From NCBI GenBank assembly GCA_964388495.1, contig CAYMAT010000014.1, positions 1-28,698 of the forward strand: a DNA stretch of 28,698 bases, given 5' to 3'. Source of the DNA: CAYMAT01 sp964388495 (GTDB lineage Bacteria > Patescibacteriota > Gracilibacteria > Peribacterales > Peribacteraceae). A model generated the notes under the pieces. That model searched no databases and was not told where the DNA came from. It saw nothing but the letters and a program-made list of their open reading frames with translations. Shown piece by piece: positions 12,581 through 19,521 of this stretch; the stretch's first letter is position 1; every line of letters starts with the position of its first letter. Position numbers and translations under genes: made by a program.

Positions 12581-13876
12581 ATGGATAAAAAAGGCGGTTT
12601 TCCTGTTTTCCATAATTGGTCCACGGCAATCAAACAGGACAAAATTGCCTATGCAGGACAGATTTTGGAAAAAGCGAGAAAGACGGTGCCCGGAGCAGAG
12701 AAAATCACGGAACAACTTATCCGCCAACACATATGCGTGGTGCAGCTGCTCGCCTGTTTGCAGAGAGGAAAAGTTGCCGAAGCGGAGGCATTTCTGGACG
12801 ATGTATCGATTACGATTCAGCCACACCTTCGTCAAAAGATCCAAGCAGCACGGGAGAAATTACAGAAAATTGCCGTAGTAACTCCAGTCCTGCCCTCCCC
12901 TATACAAGCCCCCGCCCCTGTTATCCAATCAGCGAAAGACATTCCGCCGGAACCCTCTCTGCTGACTCTTCCCAACGCTAAACCGGAAATCATTACAGAA
13001 GAACCTGCGGTGGAGACTGCCGCATCTTCTTTAGGGATGGAAGAAAAGGTGACAAAGCCCCTACTTGTTCCAGAGCCCAGTGCAAAAATCCAGGAAGAGG
13101 TAGTACTTCCTGATCCTTCACCCTCCCCCGCCCCTCTCCCACTTCCTCCAAGAGAATCCGTCTCACCCAAAAGAGTAAAAGCGCCTTCTGCAAGAAGGGT
13201 GGCACAGGAAAACCCACAGACCTCGTCACATGCTCCTCCCGCTGTCCTCATTCAGGAGTGTCTGGACGCCAAACATCGGCGCTGGAGCGATGCTCTGGAA
13301 CAATTCACCGCTTTTTGGAGTAGCGTCTCTGACGAAAGCTCCACCAGCACTGCCACACGCAAGCGCCTTTTGGGACTGCTCATAGAACGCGGCCCCAATG
13401 CCGTACCTATGGAGGATATTAAAACGCATTTATGGCCAAACCCCAAAACTTCTGCAAAGAATCCCGTGGATGCCGTCGCCCAACTTGTTTCTACTCTTAA
13501 TCACAGCCGGGCCCATGCGCCCCTTCCCGGCACTATCGTGTTCTCTCCCATGGGCTACAAACTGCTCCCGCAGGAAATACCCGATGTCATGGAAGGAGAA
13601 GAACGGCTGCTGACCCTTGCACGCGATTTCCTTTCACGACTGGTGAATAACCAGCGCCTGCTCATGAATGTCCTGTGGCGGAAGCGCGGCTCTATTGTGC
13701 GTCACGAAGAAATCTGCCTGGAAATCTGGGACGATCCAGCACCCAGCAGCCAGAGAAAAATGCGCATAACGGACGCCGCATTTAACTTGAAAGAAAATCT
13801 TTCACAGCATGAGCTGGGTCGGCACGGAGAAATACGGACCAAGAAAGGACAGGGATACGGTTTTTTCCTCACATGA
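12581..13876 (+). CDS. Protein with two tandem C-terminal winged-helix (OmpR-type) domains, 431 aa
   Basis: Three parts are visible. Residues 1-95 are helical, with alpha-hairpin/TPR-like character (AYAGQILEKARKTVPGAEKITEQLIRQ...LQRGKVAEAEAFLDDV). Residues about 98-225 are a Pro/Ala/Glu-rich linker, probably disordered. The C-terminal half has two segments resembling OmpR/PhoB-type DNA-binding domains: about 262-330 (LLIERGPNAVPMEDIKTHLW ... FSPMGYKLLP) and about 360-431 (LWRKRGSIVRHEEICLEIWDD ... IRTKKGQGYGFFL). The second has the expected 'vvsrEeL...vW ... l..i.TkrG.GY.f' pattern. No receiver domain is present. A transcriptional regulator is likely; the target is unknown. The next gene is convergent, and both may use the hairpin at 13881. 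Confidence 0.7.
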   Translation: MDKKGGFPVFHNWSTAIKQDKIAYAGQILEKARKTVPGAEKITEQLIRQHICVVQLLACLQRGKVAEAEAFLDDVSITIQPHLRQKIQAAREKLQKIAVVTPVLPSPIQAPAPVIQSAKDIPPEPSLLTLPNAKPEIITEEPAVETAASSLGMEEKVTKPLLVPEPSAKIQEEVVLPDPSPSPAPLPLPPRESVSPKRVKAPSARRVAQENPQTSSHAPPAVLIQECLDAKHRRWSDALEQFTAFWSSVSDESSTSTATRKRLLGLLIERGPNAVPMEDIKTHLWPNPKTSAKNPVDAVAQLVSTLNHSRAHAPLPGTIVFSPMGYKLLPQEIPDVMEGEERLLTLARDFLSRLVNNQRLLMNVLWRKRGSIVRHEEICLEIWDDPAPSSQRKMRITDAAFNLKENLSQHELGRHGEIRTKKGQGYGFFLT

Positions 13877-13880
13877 AAAT

Positions 13881-13900
13881 GCCCGCACCGAAGTGCGGGC
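13881..13900 (-). terminator. Bidirectional hairpin between convergent genes
   Basis: GCCCGCAC (13881-13888) pairs with GTGCGGGC (13893-13900). On the minus strand the loop is TTCG (a stable tetraloop) followed by ATTTTC. It lies 4 nt after the winged-helix gene and 18 nt beyond the end of the small membrane gene, so it can serve both. Confidence 0.7.
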
Positions 13901-13918
13901 TGCGTTGACGGAGGGAGC

Positions 13919-14110
13919 TCAATCGCCCCAGGACAATGGCCCCCAGAACCGGAGGACCATGAAGATCACTCCTGTTCCCAGGCAAATGCCCAGGAGGCCC
14001 ATCTTGGTTGCGAGAAGATCGGCGCTGAGAACGCCGACGCTCACACCAAGACCCAGAATTAGTGCGGTCAAAAAAACCGCCACTAAAAGAGTAAAAATAT
14101 CCTTTAGCAT
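13919..14110 (-). CDS. Hypothetical membrane protein with two helices, 63 aa
   Basis: The protein consists almost entirely of two hydrophobic helices, about residues 4-30 (DIFTLLVAVFLTALILGLGVSVGVL) and about 36-57 (KMGLLGICLGTGVIFMVLRFWG). ATG 14110 is chosen because AAAGGAG (14116-14122) lies 5 nt upstream; a GTG at 14116 would overlap that site. A good sigma-70 promoter is found 39 nt further upstream, so expression signals are complete: promoter, ribosome binding site and terminator. Function is unknown. This is the clearest conventionally leadered gene in the window. Confidence 0.8.
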   Translation of the reverse strand: MLKDIFTLLVAVFLTALILGLGVSVGVLSADLLATKMGLLGICLGTGVIFMVLRFWGPLSWGD

Positions 14111-14148
14111 GACCACTCCTTTAAAAGAACAACTTCAACGCTAATTAT

Positions 14149-14177
14149 ATTATAAAACTATTTTTAATTATTGTAAA
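14149..14177 (-). promoter_or_regulatory. Sigma-70-type promoter of the 63-aa membrane gene
   Basis: Minus strand TTTACA (14172-14177), 17-nt AT-rich spacer, TATAAT (14149-14154). The expected start near 14142 gives a leader of about 30 nt containing the AAAGGAG ribosome binding site. Confidence 0.75.
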
Positions 14178-14204
14178 TATGCGCATTTGCTACCCACAGT
14201 ACGC

Positions 14205-14210
14205 TACTGT
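14205..14210 (+). promoter_or_regulatory. -10-like element (TACTGT) 6 nt before tatD
   Basis: TACTGT ends 6 nt before ATG 14217. The hexamer is weaker than the others, but the spacing fits the same pattern and no Shine-Dalgarno sequence is present. Confidence 0.35.
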
Positions 14211-14216
14211 GTACTC

Positions 14217-14975
14217 ATGATCGACAGCCACTGCCACCTCGCCGATCCCAAATTTCAGGACGATCTGGAAGCGGTTTTAGAGAGGGCCGCAATTGCAGAT
14301 GTGAAAACGATGATGACGATTGCGGATTCCATTCCTGAAAGCGAAAAATGTTTGGCGTTGGCTAAAAAATATAAGCAATTGTTTTGCACCGTTGGCGTGC
14401 ATCCGCACCACGCAAAAGACTGGAATAGCGGTGATGAAAACATTCTGGAATCCCTGACAAAGCAATCTCCAAAAGTGCGTGCCATTGGAGAGATTGGCCT
14501 TGATTACCACTACAATTTCTCAGAGCCCGATGTCCAACGTTCCGTCTTTGCATCCCAGGTGGCATTGGCACATCGGTTGCAACTGCCCATGGTCATCCAC
14601 TGCCGCGAAGCCGTGGAAGACATCTGGGCCATTGTGCGAGAATACAGTGATGTGGAGCTGGTCATCCACTGTTGCACAGAAAAGTGGCAGGACGTGGAGC
14701 GCTTTGTACAGAACGGCTGGCTGCTCTCGTTCACCGGCATCGCCACATTCCCCGCATCCAAAGACATCCGCAACACCATCAAGGAGTGTCCGCTCACGCA
14801 GATGATGATCGAGACCGATGCGCCCTACCTGGCACCCGTCCCCCACCGCGGGAAAAGGAATGAGCCTGCCTACGTGACGGAAGTGGCCAAATGCATTGCG
14901 GGCGTCAAAGGAATCAGCCTGCAGGAAGTGGATGAAACCACCACACGGAATGCTGTAGAGTTCTTTGGACTGTAA
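14217..14975 (+). CDS. tatD: TatD family metal-dependent hydrolase/DNase, 252 aa
   Basis: TatD proteins are TIM-barrel, divalent-metal-dependent nucleases with 3'-5' exonuclease activity, implicated in DNA repair. The metal ligands can be read: H5 and H7 in MIDSHCHL, the Glu of AIGEIGLDY (about residue 90), His in MVIHCREA and LVIHCCTEKW, and the Asp of MIETDAPYLAP. The signature GVHPHHA is also present. Length is typical. The start is fixed by the canonical MIDSHCHL beginning; the frame is open upstream but contains no family sequence. The stop is 4 nt before tRNA-Arg(CCG), so the two are probably cotranscribed. Confidence 0.94.
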   Translation: MIDSHCHLADPKFQDDLEAVLERAAIADVKTMMTIADSIPESEKCLALAKKYKQLFCTVGVHPHHAKDWNSGDENILESLTKQSPKVRAIGEIGLDYHYNFSEPDVQRSVFASQVALAHRLQLPMVIHCREAVEDIWAIVREYSDVELVIHCCTEKWQDVERFVQNGWLLSFTGIATFPASKDIRNTIKECPLTQMMIETDAPYLAPVPHRGKRNEPAYVTEVAKCIAGVKGISLQEVDETTTRNAVEFFGL

Positions 14976-14979
14976 TTCT

Positions 14980-15056
14980 GTGCCCGTAGCTCAACTGGAT
15001 AGAGCGTCGCCCTCCGAAGGCGAAGGCTGTGGGTTCAAATCCCACCGGGCACACCA
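14980..15056 (+). tRNA. tRNA-Arg (anticodon CCG)
   Basis: The cloverleaf reads acceptor GTGCCCG/CGGGCAC, D-loop AACTGGATAGA, anticodon stem TCGCC/GGCGA with loop CTCCGAA (anticodon CCG, decoding CGG), T-arm GTGGGTTCAAATCCCAC, discriminator A and encoded CCA. It begins 4 nt after tatD. Confidence 0.96.
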
Positions 15057-15069
15057 TCTTCCCTTTTCT

Positions 15070-15384
15070 TCACATCGTATCCCGCAAGTCTGAGGGAACG
15101 CTGGAATCCGGCGTGTCTTTTTTTGCGGACACGGGTTTAATGACTATGGGCGAGTCCGGAAAAAGTTCTTGCAACACGTGCTTGGTCAGGGCCACCAAGA
15201 GGACGATACGCTCAGACGGGACTCCTGCCTCCAGCTTGAGACAGAGCGTATTTTCCCCGTTCCCCAAAACCGTAGCAACGGCAGACGGCATCTGTCTCCT
15301 CATCTTTTCGTAATCTCCTTTGCCGCGGGGTGTCTCAAGATGCTTACGCACAAGTTCCTCGTCTCCATTGGGGATATTGGGCAT
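15070..15384 (-). CDS. Hypothetical protein, 104 aa
   Basis: I do not recognise the family. The sequence is a plausible small alpha/beta protein: MPNIPNGDEELVRKHLETPRGKGDYEKMRRQM, then strands (SAVATVLGNGENTLCLKLEAG, ERIVLLVALTKHVLQELF) and a polar tail. There is no signal peptide or membrane segment. It is divergent from the glycosyltransferase with only 36 nt between the two start codons. Minus-strand TATAGT ends 7 nt before its ATG, matching the leaderless pattern. No terminator is obvious before the convergent tRNA-Arg. Confidence 0.6.
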   Translation of the reverse strand: MPNIPNGDEELVRKHLETPRGKGDYEKMRRQMPSAVATVLGNGENTLCLKLEAGVPSERIVLLVALTKHVLQELFPDSPIVIKPVSAKKDTPDSSVPSDLRDTM

Positions 15385-15391
15385 AGAAAAA

Positions 15392-15414
15392 ACTATACAC
15401 CTCTAGGCTATGAT
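15392..15414. promoter_or_regulatory. Two divergent -10 elements inside a 36-bp gap
   Basis: Minus strand TATAGT (15392-15397) lies 7 nt before the ATG of the 104-aa gene. Plus strand TATGAT (15409-15414) lies 6 nt before the ATG of the glycosyltransferase. The gap is too short for two conventional leaders, so both transcripts probably begin at or next to their start codons. Confidence 0.5.
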
Positions 15415-15420
15415 AGGCAC

Positions 15421-16542
15421 ATGCGCATCGCCCTCGTCCACGAACTGCTCACCATGAAAGGCGGTGCCGAACGTGTTTTCAAGATACTGACGGACATGTT
15501 CCCGGAGGCGCCCATCTACACGCTCCTGTATGACGAGCAAAAGACCGGCGACTGGTTCCCGCGGGAACGCGTGCGGACGTCCTTTTTGCAGAACACCTGG
15601 ACCACCAGGTTATCGCAGCTCGTCACCGGGAGTATTAACCATCATTTGTACCTCAAAAAATTCCCCAAGGCTGTGGAAGGGTGGGATTTCTCGGAGTTCG
15701 ACCTGGTCATCAGCAGCTCCTCTGCGTTCGCGCACGGGATACTCACTAACGGAACACCCAAACACATCTGCTACGTGCACTCTCCGGCGCGCTATCTGTG
15801 GGACCGTACGCACGATGTCATGACACAGGCAGGTGGGTTCAAAAGTATGTACGGACGTCTGCTGTTTCACCGGCTGGGTACATGGGACGCGGAGTCTGCG
15901 GAGAGGCCGGACATGCTGCTTGCCGCATCCGGCAACGTGCAGAGGCGTATACAGCTCTACTGGAGACGGCAAAGTACGGTGCTCTATCCGCCCATCGATG
16001 ACGCATGGCTTTCCGCCCGCGCACCGGGGACAGGCGCAATGGAGCATCCGGAATATTTTCTGGTCGTCTCCACGCTTGCCCGGTACAAGAGGATCGATCT
16101 GGCCGTTGAAGCCTGTAACCATCTGGGCATCCAGCTCAAGATTGTGGGTGAGGGATGGGACATGCAGCGGCTCCGGCGCATGGCGGGTAAGACCGTGGAG
16201 TTCTACGGCTTCCGGCAAGTGGACGAACTGCGCGACCTGTATGCCAACGCACGCGCCACGCTGTTCCCCGGCGATGAGGACTTTGGACTGGTGCCCCTGG
16301 AATCCCTCGCCTGCGGCACACCGGTGATCGCCTACCGCGGCGGCGGTGCCCTGGAGACCATGACGGACAGGACGGGAATGTTTTTTTTAAACCCCACAGT
16401 GGAATCCCTTATGGACGCGATCAAATCCTACGATAAACAAAACTTCTCCGCCGATGATTGCCGTGCGCAAGCGGCACGATTTTCACGTGCGGCATTTGAA
16501 AAGGGATTGCGCGACGCCATTGACGCGGTGACCAAGGAGTAA
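15421..16542 (+). CDS. GT4-family glycosyltransferase, 373 aa
   Basis: This is a GT-B fold, retaining glycosyltransferase of family 4. The N-terminal Rossmann domain begins MRIALVHELLTMKGGAERVF, with the Gly-rich acceptor-side loop. HICYVHSPARYLWDR (about residues 117-131) is characteristic of the WbaZ/mannosyltransferase-like branch. The C-terminal nucleotide-sugar domain contains FLVVSTLARYKRIDLAVEACN and the EX7E-type motif in EDFGLVPLESLACGTPVIAYRGGGALE. It probably adds a sugar to a surface polysaccharide or glycolipid; donor and acceptor cannot be told. ATG 15421 starts the domain. The next gene begins 12 nt after its stop and may be cotranscribed. Confidence 0.9.
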   Translation: MRIALVHELLTMKGGAERVFKILTDMFPEAPIYTLLYDEQKTGDWFPRERVRTSFLQNTWTTRLSQLVTGSINHHLYLKKFPKAVEGWDFSEFDLVISSSSAFAHGILTNGTPKHICYVHSPARYLWDRTHDVMTQAGGFKSMYGRLLFHRLGTWDAESAERPDMLLAASGNVQRRIQLYWRRQSTVLYPPIDDAWLSARAPGTGAMEHPEYFLVVSTLARYKRIDLAVEACNHLGIQLKIVGEGWDMQRLRRMAGKTVEFYGFRQVDELRDLYANARATLFPGDEDFGLVPLESLACGTPVIAYRGGGALETMTDRTGMFFLNPTVESLMDAIKSYDKQNFSADDCRAQAARFSRAAFEKGLRDAIDAVTKE

Positions 16543-16548
16543 GACACT
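16520..16548 (+). promoter_or_regulatory. Possible promoter inside the glycosyltransferase 3' end
   Basis: TTGACG (16520-16525), 17 nt, GACACT (16543-16548), then 6 nt to ATG 16555. The -35 and spacing are good and the -10 is poor. It could give the secreted-protein gene its own leaderless transcript. Confidence 0.3.
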
Positions 16549-16554
16549 TTCTGC

Positions 16555-17217
16555 ATGCGCAAACTCCTCGCCCTCGTCTCCGTCGTTGTCACGCTGGCCC
16601 CCGCGGCCGCCTATGCCAAGACGCCCGCCAACCTGTCCTTGATCATGGATCAGGGCAGGCCCAGCCGCCGCTTCCTGCGGACAACGGCGCGCATGCCGGT
16701 GACGGACGTGGTGAACAAGCCCACCATCCAGTACATCCCGCTGGACGGCGCATTCCAGAACGCGGTTTACGGCGTGAGCGTCAGCTACCCCAAGGGCTGG
16801 GAGGTACAGTCCGTTCCGCAGTCCACTCCCCCTCTCACACTGGTCGCGGCCTTTTTGTCCCCCCGCGCGGGAGGAGCCGTACGCCAGAACGTGAACCTGG
16901 TGATTGAAGACCTGCCGGAGGTGATGACCTNNNNNNNNNNGGACGACTACAGCAAGCAGGGTATCGAGATCGAAAAGAACATGCTGGGCCAGTTCACGCT
17001 CCTTTCATCGGAAAACATTTCCTTCTTTGGCGTGGAGCGTGCGCAGCGCGTCACGTTCACCGCCACTTCCGGAGGCAACAATCTCAAGTTCCAGCAGATC
17101 TGGTTCATCCGCGGCCGCCGCGCCTATGTGTGGACCTTTGCGGACAGGAGCGACACGTTCGGCCAGAATCTGCCCACGTTCGAACGGATGATGGATTCGT
17201 TCCTCATCAATAACTAA
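16555..17217 (+). CDS. Secreted PsbP/DcrB-like protein (contains a 10-N gap), about 220 aa
   Basis: The N-terminus is a clean signal peptide (MRKLLALVSVVVTLAPAAAYA, cleavage about residue 21-22). The body has the PsbP/DcrB-type pattern: a strand with Y-P-K-G-W (VYGVSVSYPKGWEVQ, about residues 73-87), then alternating strands (VNLVIEDLPEVM; FTLLSSENISFFGVERAQRVTFTAT; KFQQIWFIRGRRAYVWTFA) and a C-terminal helix with F-x-x-M-x-x-S-F (TFERMMDSFLI). This fold is found in lipoproteins and envelope proteins of unknown role. Ten Ns at 16931-16940 interrupt the gene; the frames on both sides agree with a 10-nt gap. It is convergent with ruvB. Confidence 0.75.
   Translation: MRKLLALVSVVVTLAPAAAYAKTPANLSLIMDQGRPSRRFLRTTARMPVTDVVNKPTIQYIPLDGAFQNAVYGVSVSYPKGWEVQSVPQSTPPLTLVAAFLSPRAGGAVRQNVNLVIEDLPEVMTXXXXDDYSKQGIEIEKNMLGQFTLLSSENISFFGVERAQRVTFTATSGGNNLKFQQIWFIRGRRAYVWTFADRSDTFGQNLPTFERMMDSFLINN
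16931..16940. other. Scaffold gap (10 N)
   Basis: Ten undetermined bases lie inside the secreted-protein gene. The reading frame is kept across the gap as given. Confidence 0.98.
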
Positions 17218-17218
17218 G

Positions 17219-17259
17219 AAGACTGGGCGTCCGGTCGTTCCCGCACCGCGGACAGTCTT
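17219..17259. terminator. Hairpin between convergent genes (secreted protein and ruvB)
   Basis: AAGACT (17219-17224) pairs with AGTCTT (17254-17259), and inner arms GTCCG/CGGAC extend the stem. The tail is weak (TTC on the plus strand). It fills almost all of the 42-nt gap and probably ends both transcripts. Confidence 0.45.
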
Positions 17260-18318
17260 TCAAAAGAGAGGTGTCTGCAGCACTCCGCCCGGTACTTCCT
17301 TGTTGAGCAGTTCGTACGTGCGCTTGGTGGCCGCTCTGCCCTTGGGCGTGCGCTGCAGGTAGCCCTGTTGCAGCAAGTACGGTTCGTAGACGTCTTCGAT
17401 GGTGTCTTCCTCCTCCGCCAGCATCGCCGCGATGGTGGAGAGACCCACGGGACCGCCGGAGAAGGCGTCCACGATGGCATTGAGGATGGCGCGGTCCGTC
17501 GCGTCCAGACCGTTTTCGTCAATATCCAATGCCCGGAGCGTTTTTTCCACGTTGGCCTTGTCCACGGCATGGCCCTGCACCTGCGCAAAGTCGCGGACGG
17601 CGCGCAGCAGTCTGTTGGCGATGCGGGGTGTGGCGCGGCTGCAGCGGGCAATGCAGTGCGCGGCATCCGGTGTCATGTCCACCTGGAGCATGGAGGCACT
17701 GCGTTCCACAATCTGCTGCATCTCCGGGAGCTCGTAGAAGCTGAGCTTGAACTGGTTCACAAAACGGTCGCGCAGCGGCGCGCTCATGGCCCCCGCTTTG
17801 GTGGTGGCACCCACCAGCGTGAACGGCTTCAGGCGAATGCGCATGGACCGCGCCGTAGGGCCTTTGCCGATCACCAAATCCAACGCGTAATCCTCCATGG
17901 CCCCATAGAGCATTTCCTCCACCACGGGCCGCAGGCGGTGGATTTCGTCTATAAAGAGCACGTCACCTTGCTGAAGGTTACTTAGGATAGACGCCAGATC
18001 CCCCGGTTTCTCCAGTGCCGGACCGCTGGTGATGCGAATTTGCGCAGACATCTCACGGGCAAGGATGTGCGCCAGCGTGGTCTTTCCCAGTCCGGGTGAA
18101 CCGTGGAGGAGTGTGTGACCCAGGGGCTCGCTGCGCGTCTTAGCCGCCTGGATGTGCATGAGTAAATGCCCCTTCATCTTGGACTGGCCAATGTATTCGG
18201 AAAGGGTTTTGGGACGTAACGACTGTTCAAACACCGTTTGTTCCGCGGGTGCCGTGACCGCGTGTACCACGGATTCCCCCTGTGCTGCCGCGCGCTTGAT
18301 CACCATGGCGCTCAGCAT
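17260..18318 (-). CDS. ruvB: Holliday junction branch migration ATPase RuvB, 352 aa
   Basis: RuvB is the hexameric AAA+ motor that, with RuvA, drives branch migration of Holliday junctions. From ATG 18318: Walker A GSPGLGKT (73-80; Ser replaces the usual second Pro), Walker B and DEIH (124-127), sensor 1 GATTKAG (from 170; Lys replaces the usual Arg), arginine finger region LRDRF (182-186), and the C-terminal winged helix (GGPVGLSTIAAMLAEEEDTIEDVYEPYLLQQGYLQRTPKGRAAT). The TTG at 18342 in frame is unlikely; a GA-rich stretch lies just before 18318. The N-terminus is somewhat extended relative to E. coli RuvB. ruvA and ruvC are not adjacent. It is divergent from the next gene. Confidence 0.96.
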   Translation of the reverse strand: MLSAMVIKRAAAQGESVVHAVTAPAEQTVFEQSLRPKTLSEYIGQSKMKGHLLMHIQAAKTRSEPLGHTLLHGSPGLGKTTLAHILAREMSAQIRITSGPALEKPGDLASILSNLQQGDVLFIDEIHRLRPVVEEMLYGAMEDYALDLVIGKGPTARSMRIRLKPFTLVGATTKAGAMSAPLRDRFVNQFKLSFYELPEMQQIVERSASMLQVDMTPDAAHCIARCSRATPRIANRLLRAVRDFAQVQGHAVDKANVEKTLRALDIDENGLDATDRAILNAIVDAFSGGPVGLSTIAAMLAEEEDTIEDVYEPYLLQQGYLQRTPKGRAATKRTYELLNKEVPGGVLQTPLF

Positions 18319-18388
18319 AACCCCCTCCCCCTCGCGCAACAACGTCTAGAGCAGGAATCCCGCAATGGCCCAAACCCCTTAGCTGTCT

Positions 18389-18394
18389 TATACT
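18389..18394 (+). promoter_or_regulatory. -10 element (TATACT) 8 nt before the start codon
   Basis: TATACT is followed by an 8-nt spacer (CCGGCGGT) and ATG 18403. A canonical start of transcription would fall about 2 nt before the ATG. No -35 is clear. Confidence 0.5.
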
Positions 18395-18402
18395 CCGGCG
18401 GT

Positions 18403-18954
18403 ATGCGCAAACGCACCATCGTCATCATCGCCCTCTTTGTCCTGGCTCTCTTCCTGCTCTTCTTCACTGATGTTCTGGTAAAGCGCAGCCGATGGCTGTA
18501 TCCCTCGGGCTCCGGATCAACCGTGAGTGCAGGACCTGCACCGGACGTGGGGAACACCGCCCGTCAGGCGGGATTTGAAACCAAAGACGCCACAGAACCC
18601 ACCGTCATGAAAATGGTGGTGCAGAACCCGGACAACGTGAAAGGCGTGGTACTTCTTGCGCCAGAAGACCGTTCGGCATTCCTGGCGTGGACGGATTCCG
18701 CAGACAGCCAGGGGGATTTCGACAAGATCAAGCGCCTGGTGCACAGCTCTTTCTCTTCCGGAGCGCGGGATATCATTGACGAGCGGCAAACGGAAGCCGG
18801 CAAGCCCCAGCGTGACGTTCTGTCGTTTTTGGACCCCGCCATCCACCCGGAACGGCTGCTCTTTGTGCGCTGCGGCGGCCGCCTCTACGAATTCCATATC
18901 GCCCCCGGGCAGGAAGCCCAGGTGGATCGCCTCCTGGATCTCCTGACGGATTAG
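18403..18954 (+). CDS. Hypothetical membrane-anchored protein, 183 aa
   Basis: I do not recognise the family. Residues about 5-25 (TIVIIALFVLALFLLFFTDVL) form an N-terminal signal anchor after a basic MRKR, so the rest should face outside. A Ser/Gly/Pro-rich linker (about 34-60) precedes a small alpha/beta domain with strands GVVLLAPEDRSAFLAW and RLLFVRCGGRLYEFHIAP and a C-terminal helix (QEAQVDRLLDLLTD). The start at 18403 is chosen because it begins the signal anchor and is preceded by TATACT; the frame is open further upstream without protein-like sequence. rplK follows 51 nt later with its own promoter. Confidence 0.75.
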   Translation: MRKRTIVIIALFVLALFLLFFTDVLVKRSRWLYPSGSGSTVSAGPAPDVGNTARQAGFETKDATEPTVMKMVVQNPDNVKGVVLLAPEDRSAFLAWTDSADSQGDFDKIKRLVHSSFSSGARDIIDERQTEAGKPQRDVLSFLDPAIHPERLLFVRCGGRLYEFHIAPGQEAQVDRLLDLLTD

Positions 18955-18967
18955 GCAAAAGCCGGGC

Positions 18968-18996
18968 TTGACCAGTCCTCAGGCCATCCCTACACT
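18968..18996 (+). promoter_or_regulatory. rplK promoter (TTGACC-17-TACACT), leaderless geometry
   Basis: TTGACC (18968-18973), exactly 17 nt, TACACT (18991-18996). ATG 19006 follows after 9 nt, so a normal start of transcription leaves about 0-4 nt of leader. No Shine-Dalgarno sequence exists between. This is the best-supported leaderless promoter in the window. Confidence 0.75.
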
Positions 18997-19005
18997 CCCC
19001 CAGCT

Positions 19006-19431
19006 ATGGCTAAGGCAGTCAAGAAAATCCTCAAAGTAAAGGCAAAGGGCGGACAGGCAAACCCGTCCCCCCCATTGGGTCCCGCGCTGGGTCAGGCTGG
19101 CGTGGACATCAACAAGTTCTGCACGGAGTTCAACGCCCGTACCAAGGGTCAGATGGGCCAGATGCTGCCCGTTGTCATTACGGTGTACGAGGACCGCACC
19201 TTCACCTTCGTCGTCAAACAGCCCGCCGCCACCACGCTCATCAAGGAAGCGGCCAAAATCGAGAGCGGCAGCGGTGAGCCCAACAAGAAGAAGGTGGGCA
19301 AAATCACCAAGGCCCAGCTCCGCCAGATCGCCGAGCGCAAGCTCCCGGACCTCAACTGCACGGACATTGAGGCTGCGGAAGCCATCATCGCCGGCTCCGC
19401 CCGCAGCATGGGCATCACGGTGGAGGCGTAA
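19006..19431 (+). CDS. rplK: 50S ribosomal protein L11, 141 aa
   Basis: L11 binds 23S rRNA helices 43/44 and forms the GTPase-associated stalk base. The full family sequence is present: N-terminal KVKAKGGQANPSPPLGPALGQAGVDI (the switch-region prolines at about 22-25), FVVKQPAATTLIKEAA, and the C-terminal RNA-binding domain KKVGKITKAQLRQIAERKLPDLNCTDIEAAEAIIAGSARSMGI. Length is typical. In most bacteria rplA follows directly. Here rplA is 1.3 kb away, beyond a membrane protein and an opposite-strand gene, so the usual L1 feedback on an rplK-rplA message may not apply. Confidence 0.98.
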   Translation: MAKAVKKILKVKAKGGQANPSPPLGPALGQAGVDINKFCTEFNARTKGQMGQMLPVVITVYEDRTFTFVVKQPAATTLIKEAAKIESGSGEPNKKKVGKITKAQLRQIAERKLPDLNCTDIEAAEAIIAGSARSMGITVEA

Positions 19432-19521
19432 TTCTATGTACAACTTCCTCATCGCATAGCCTTTTCCGCAATGCCTTTCGCGTGCGCGCGTCATGACGCT
19501 GTCGTAGGATGAGATCCACGC

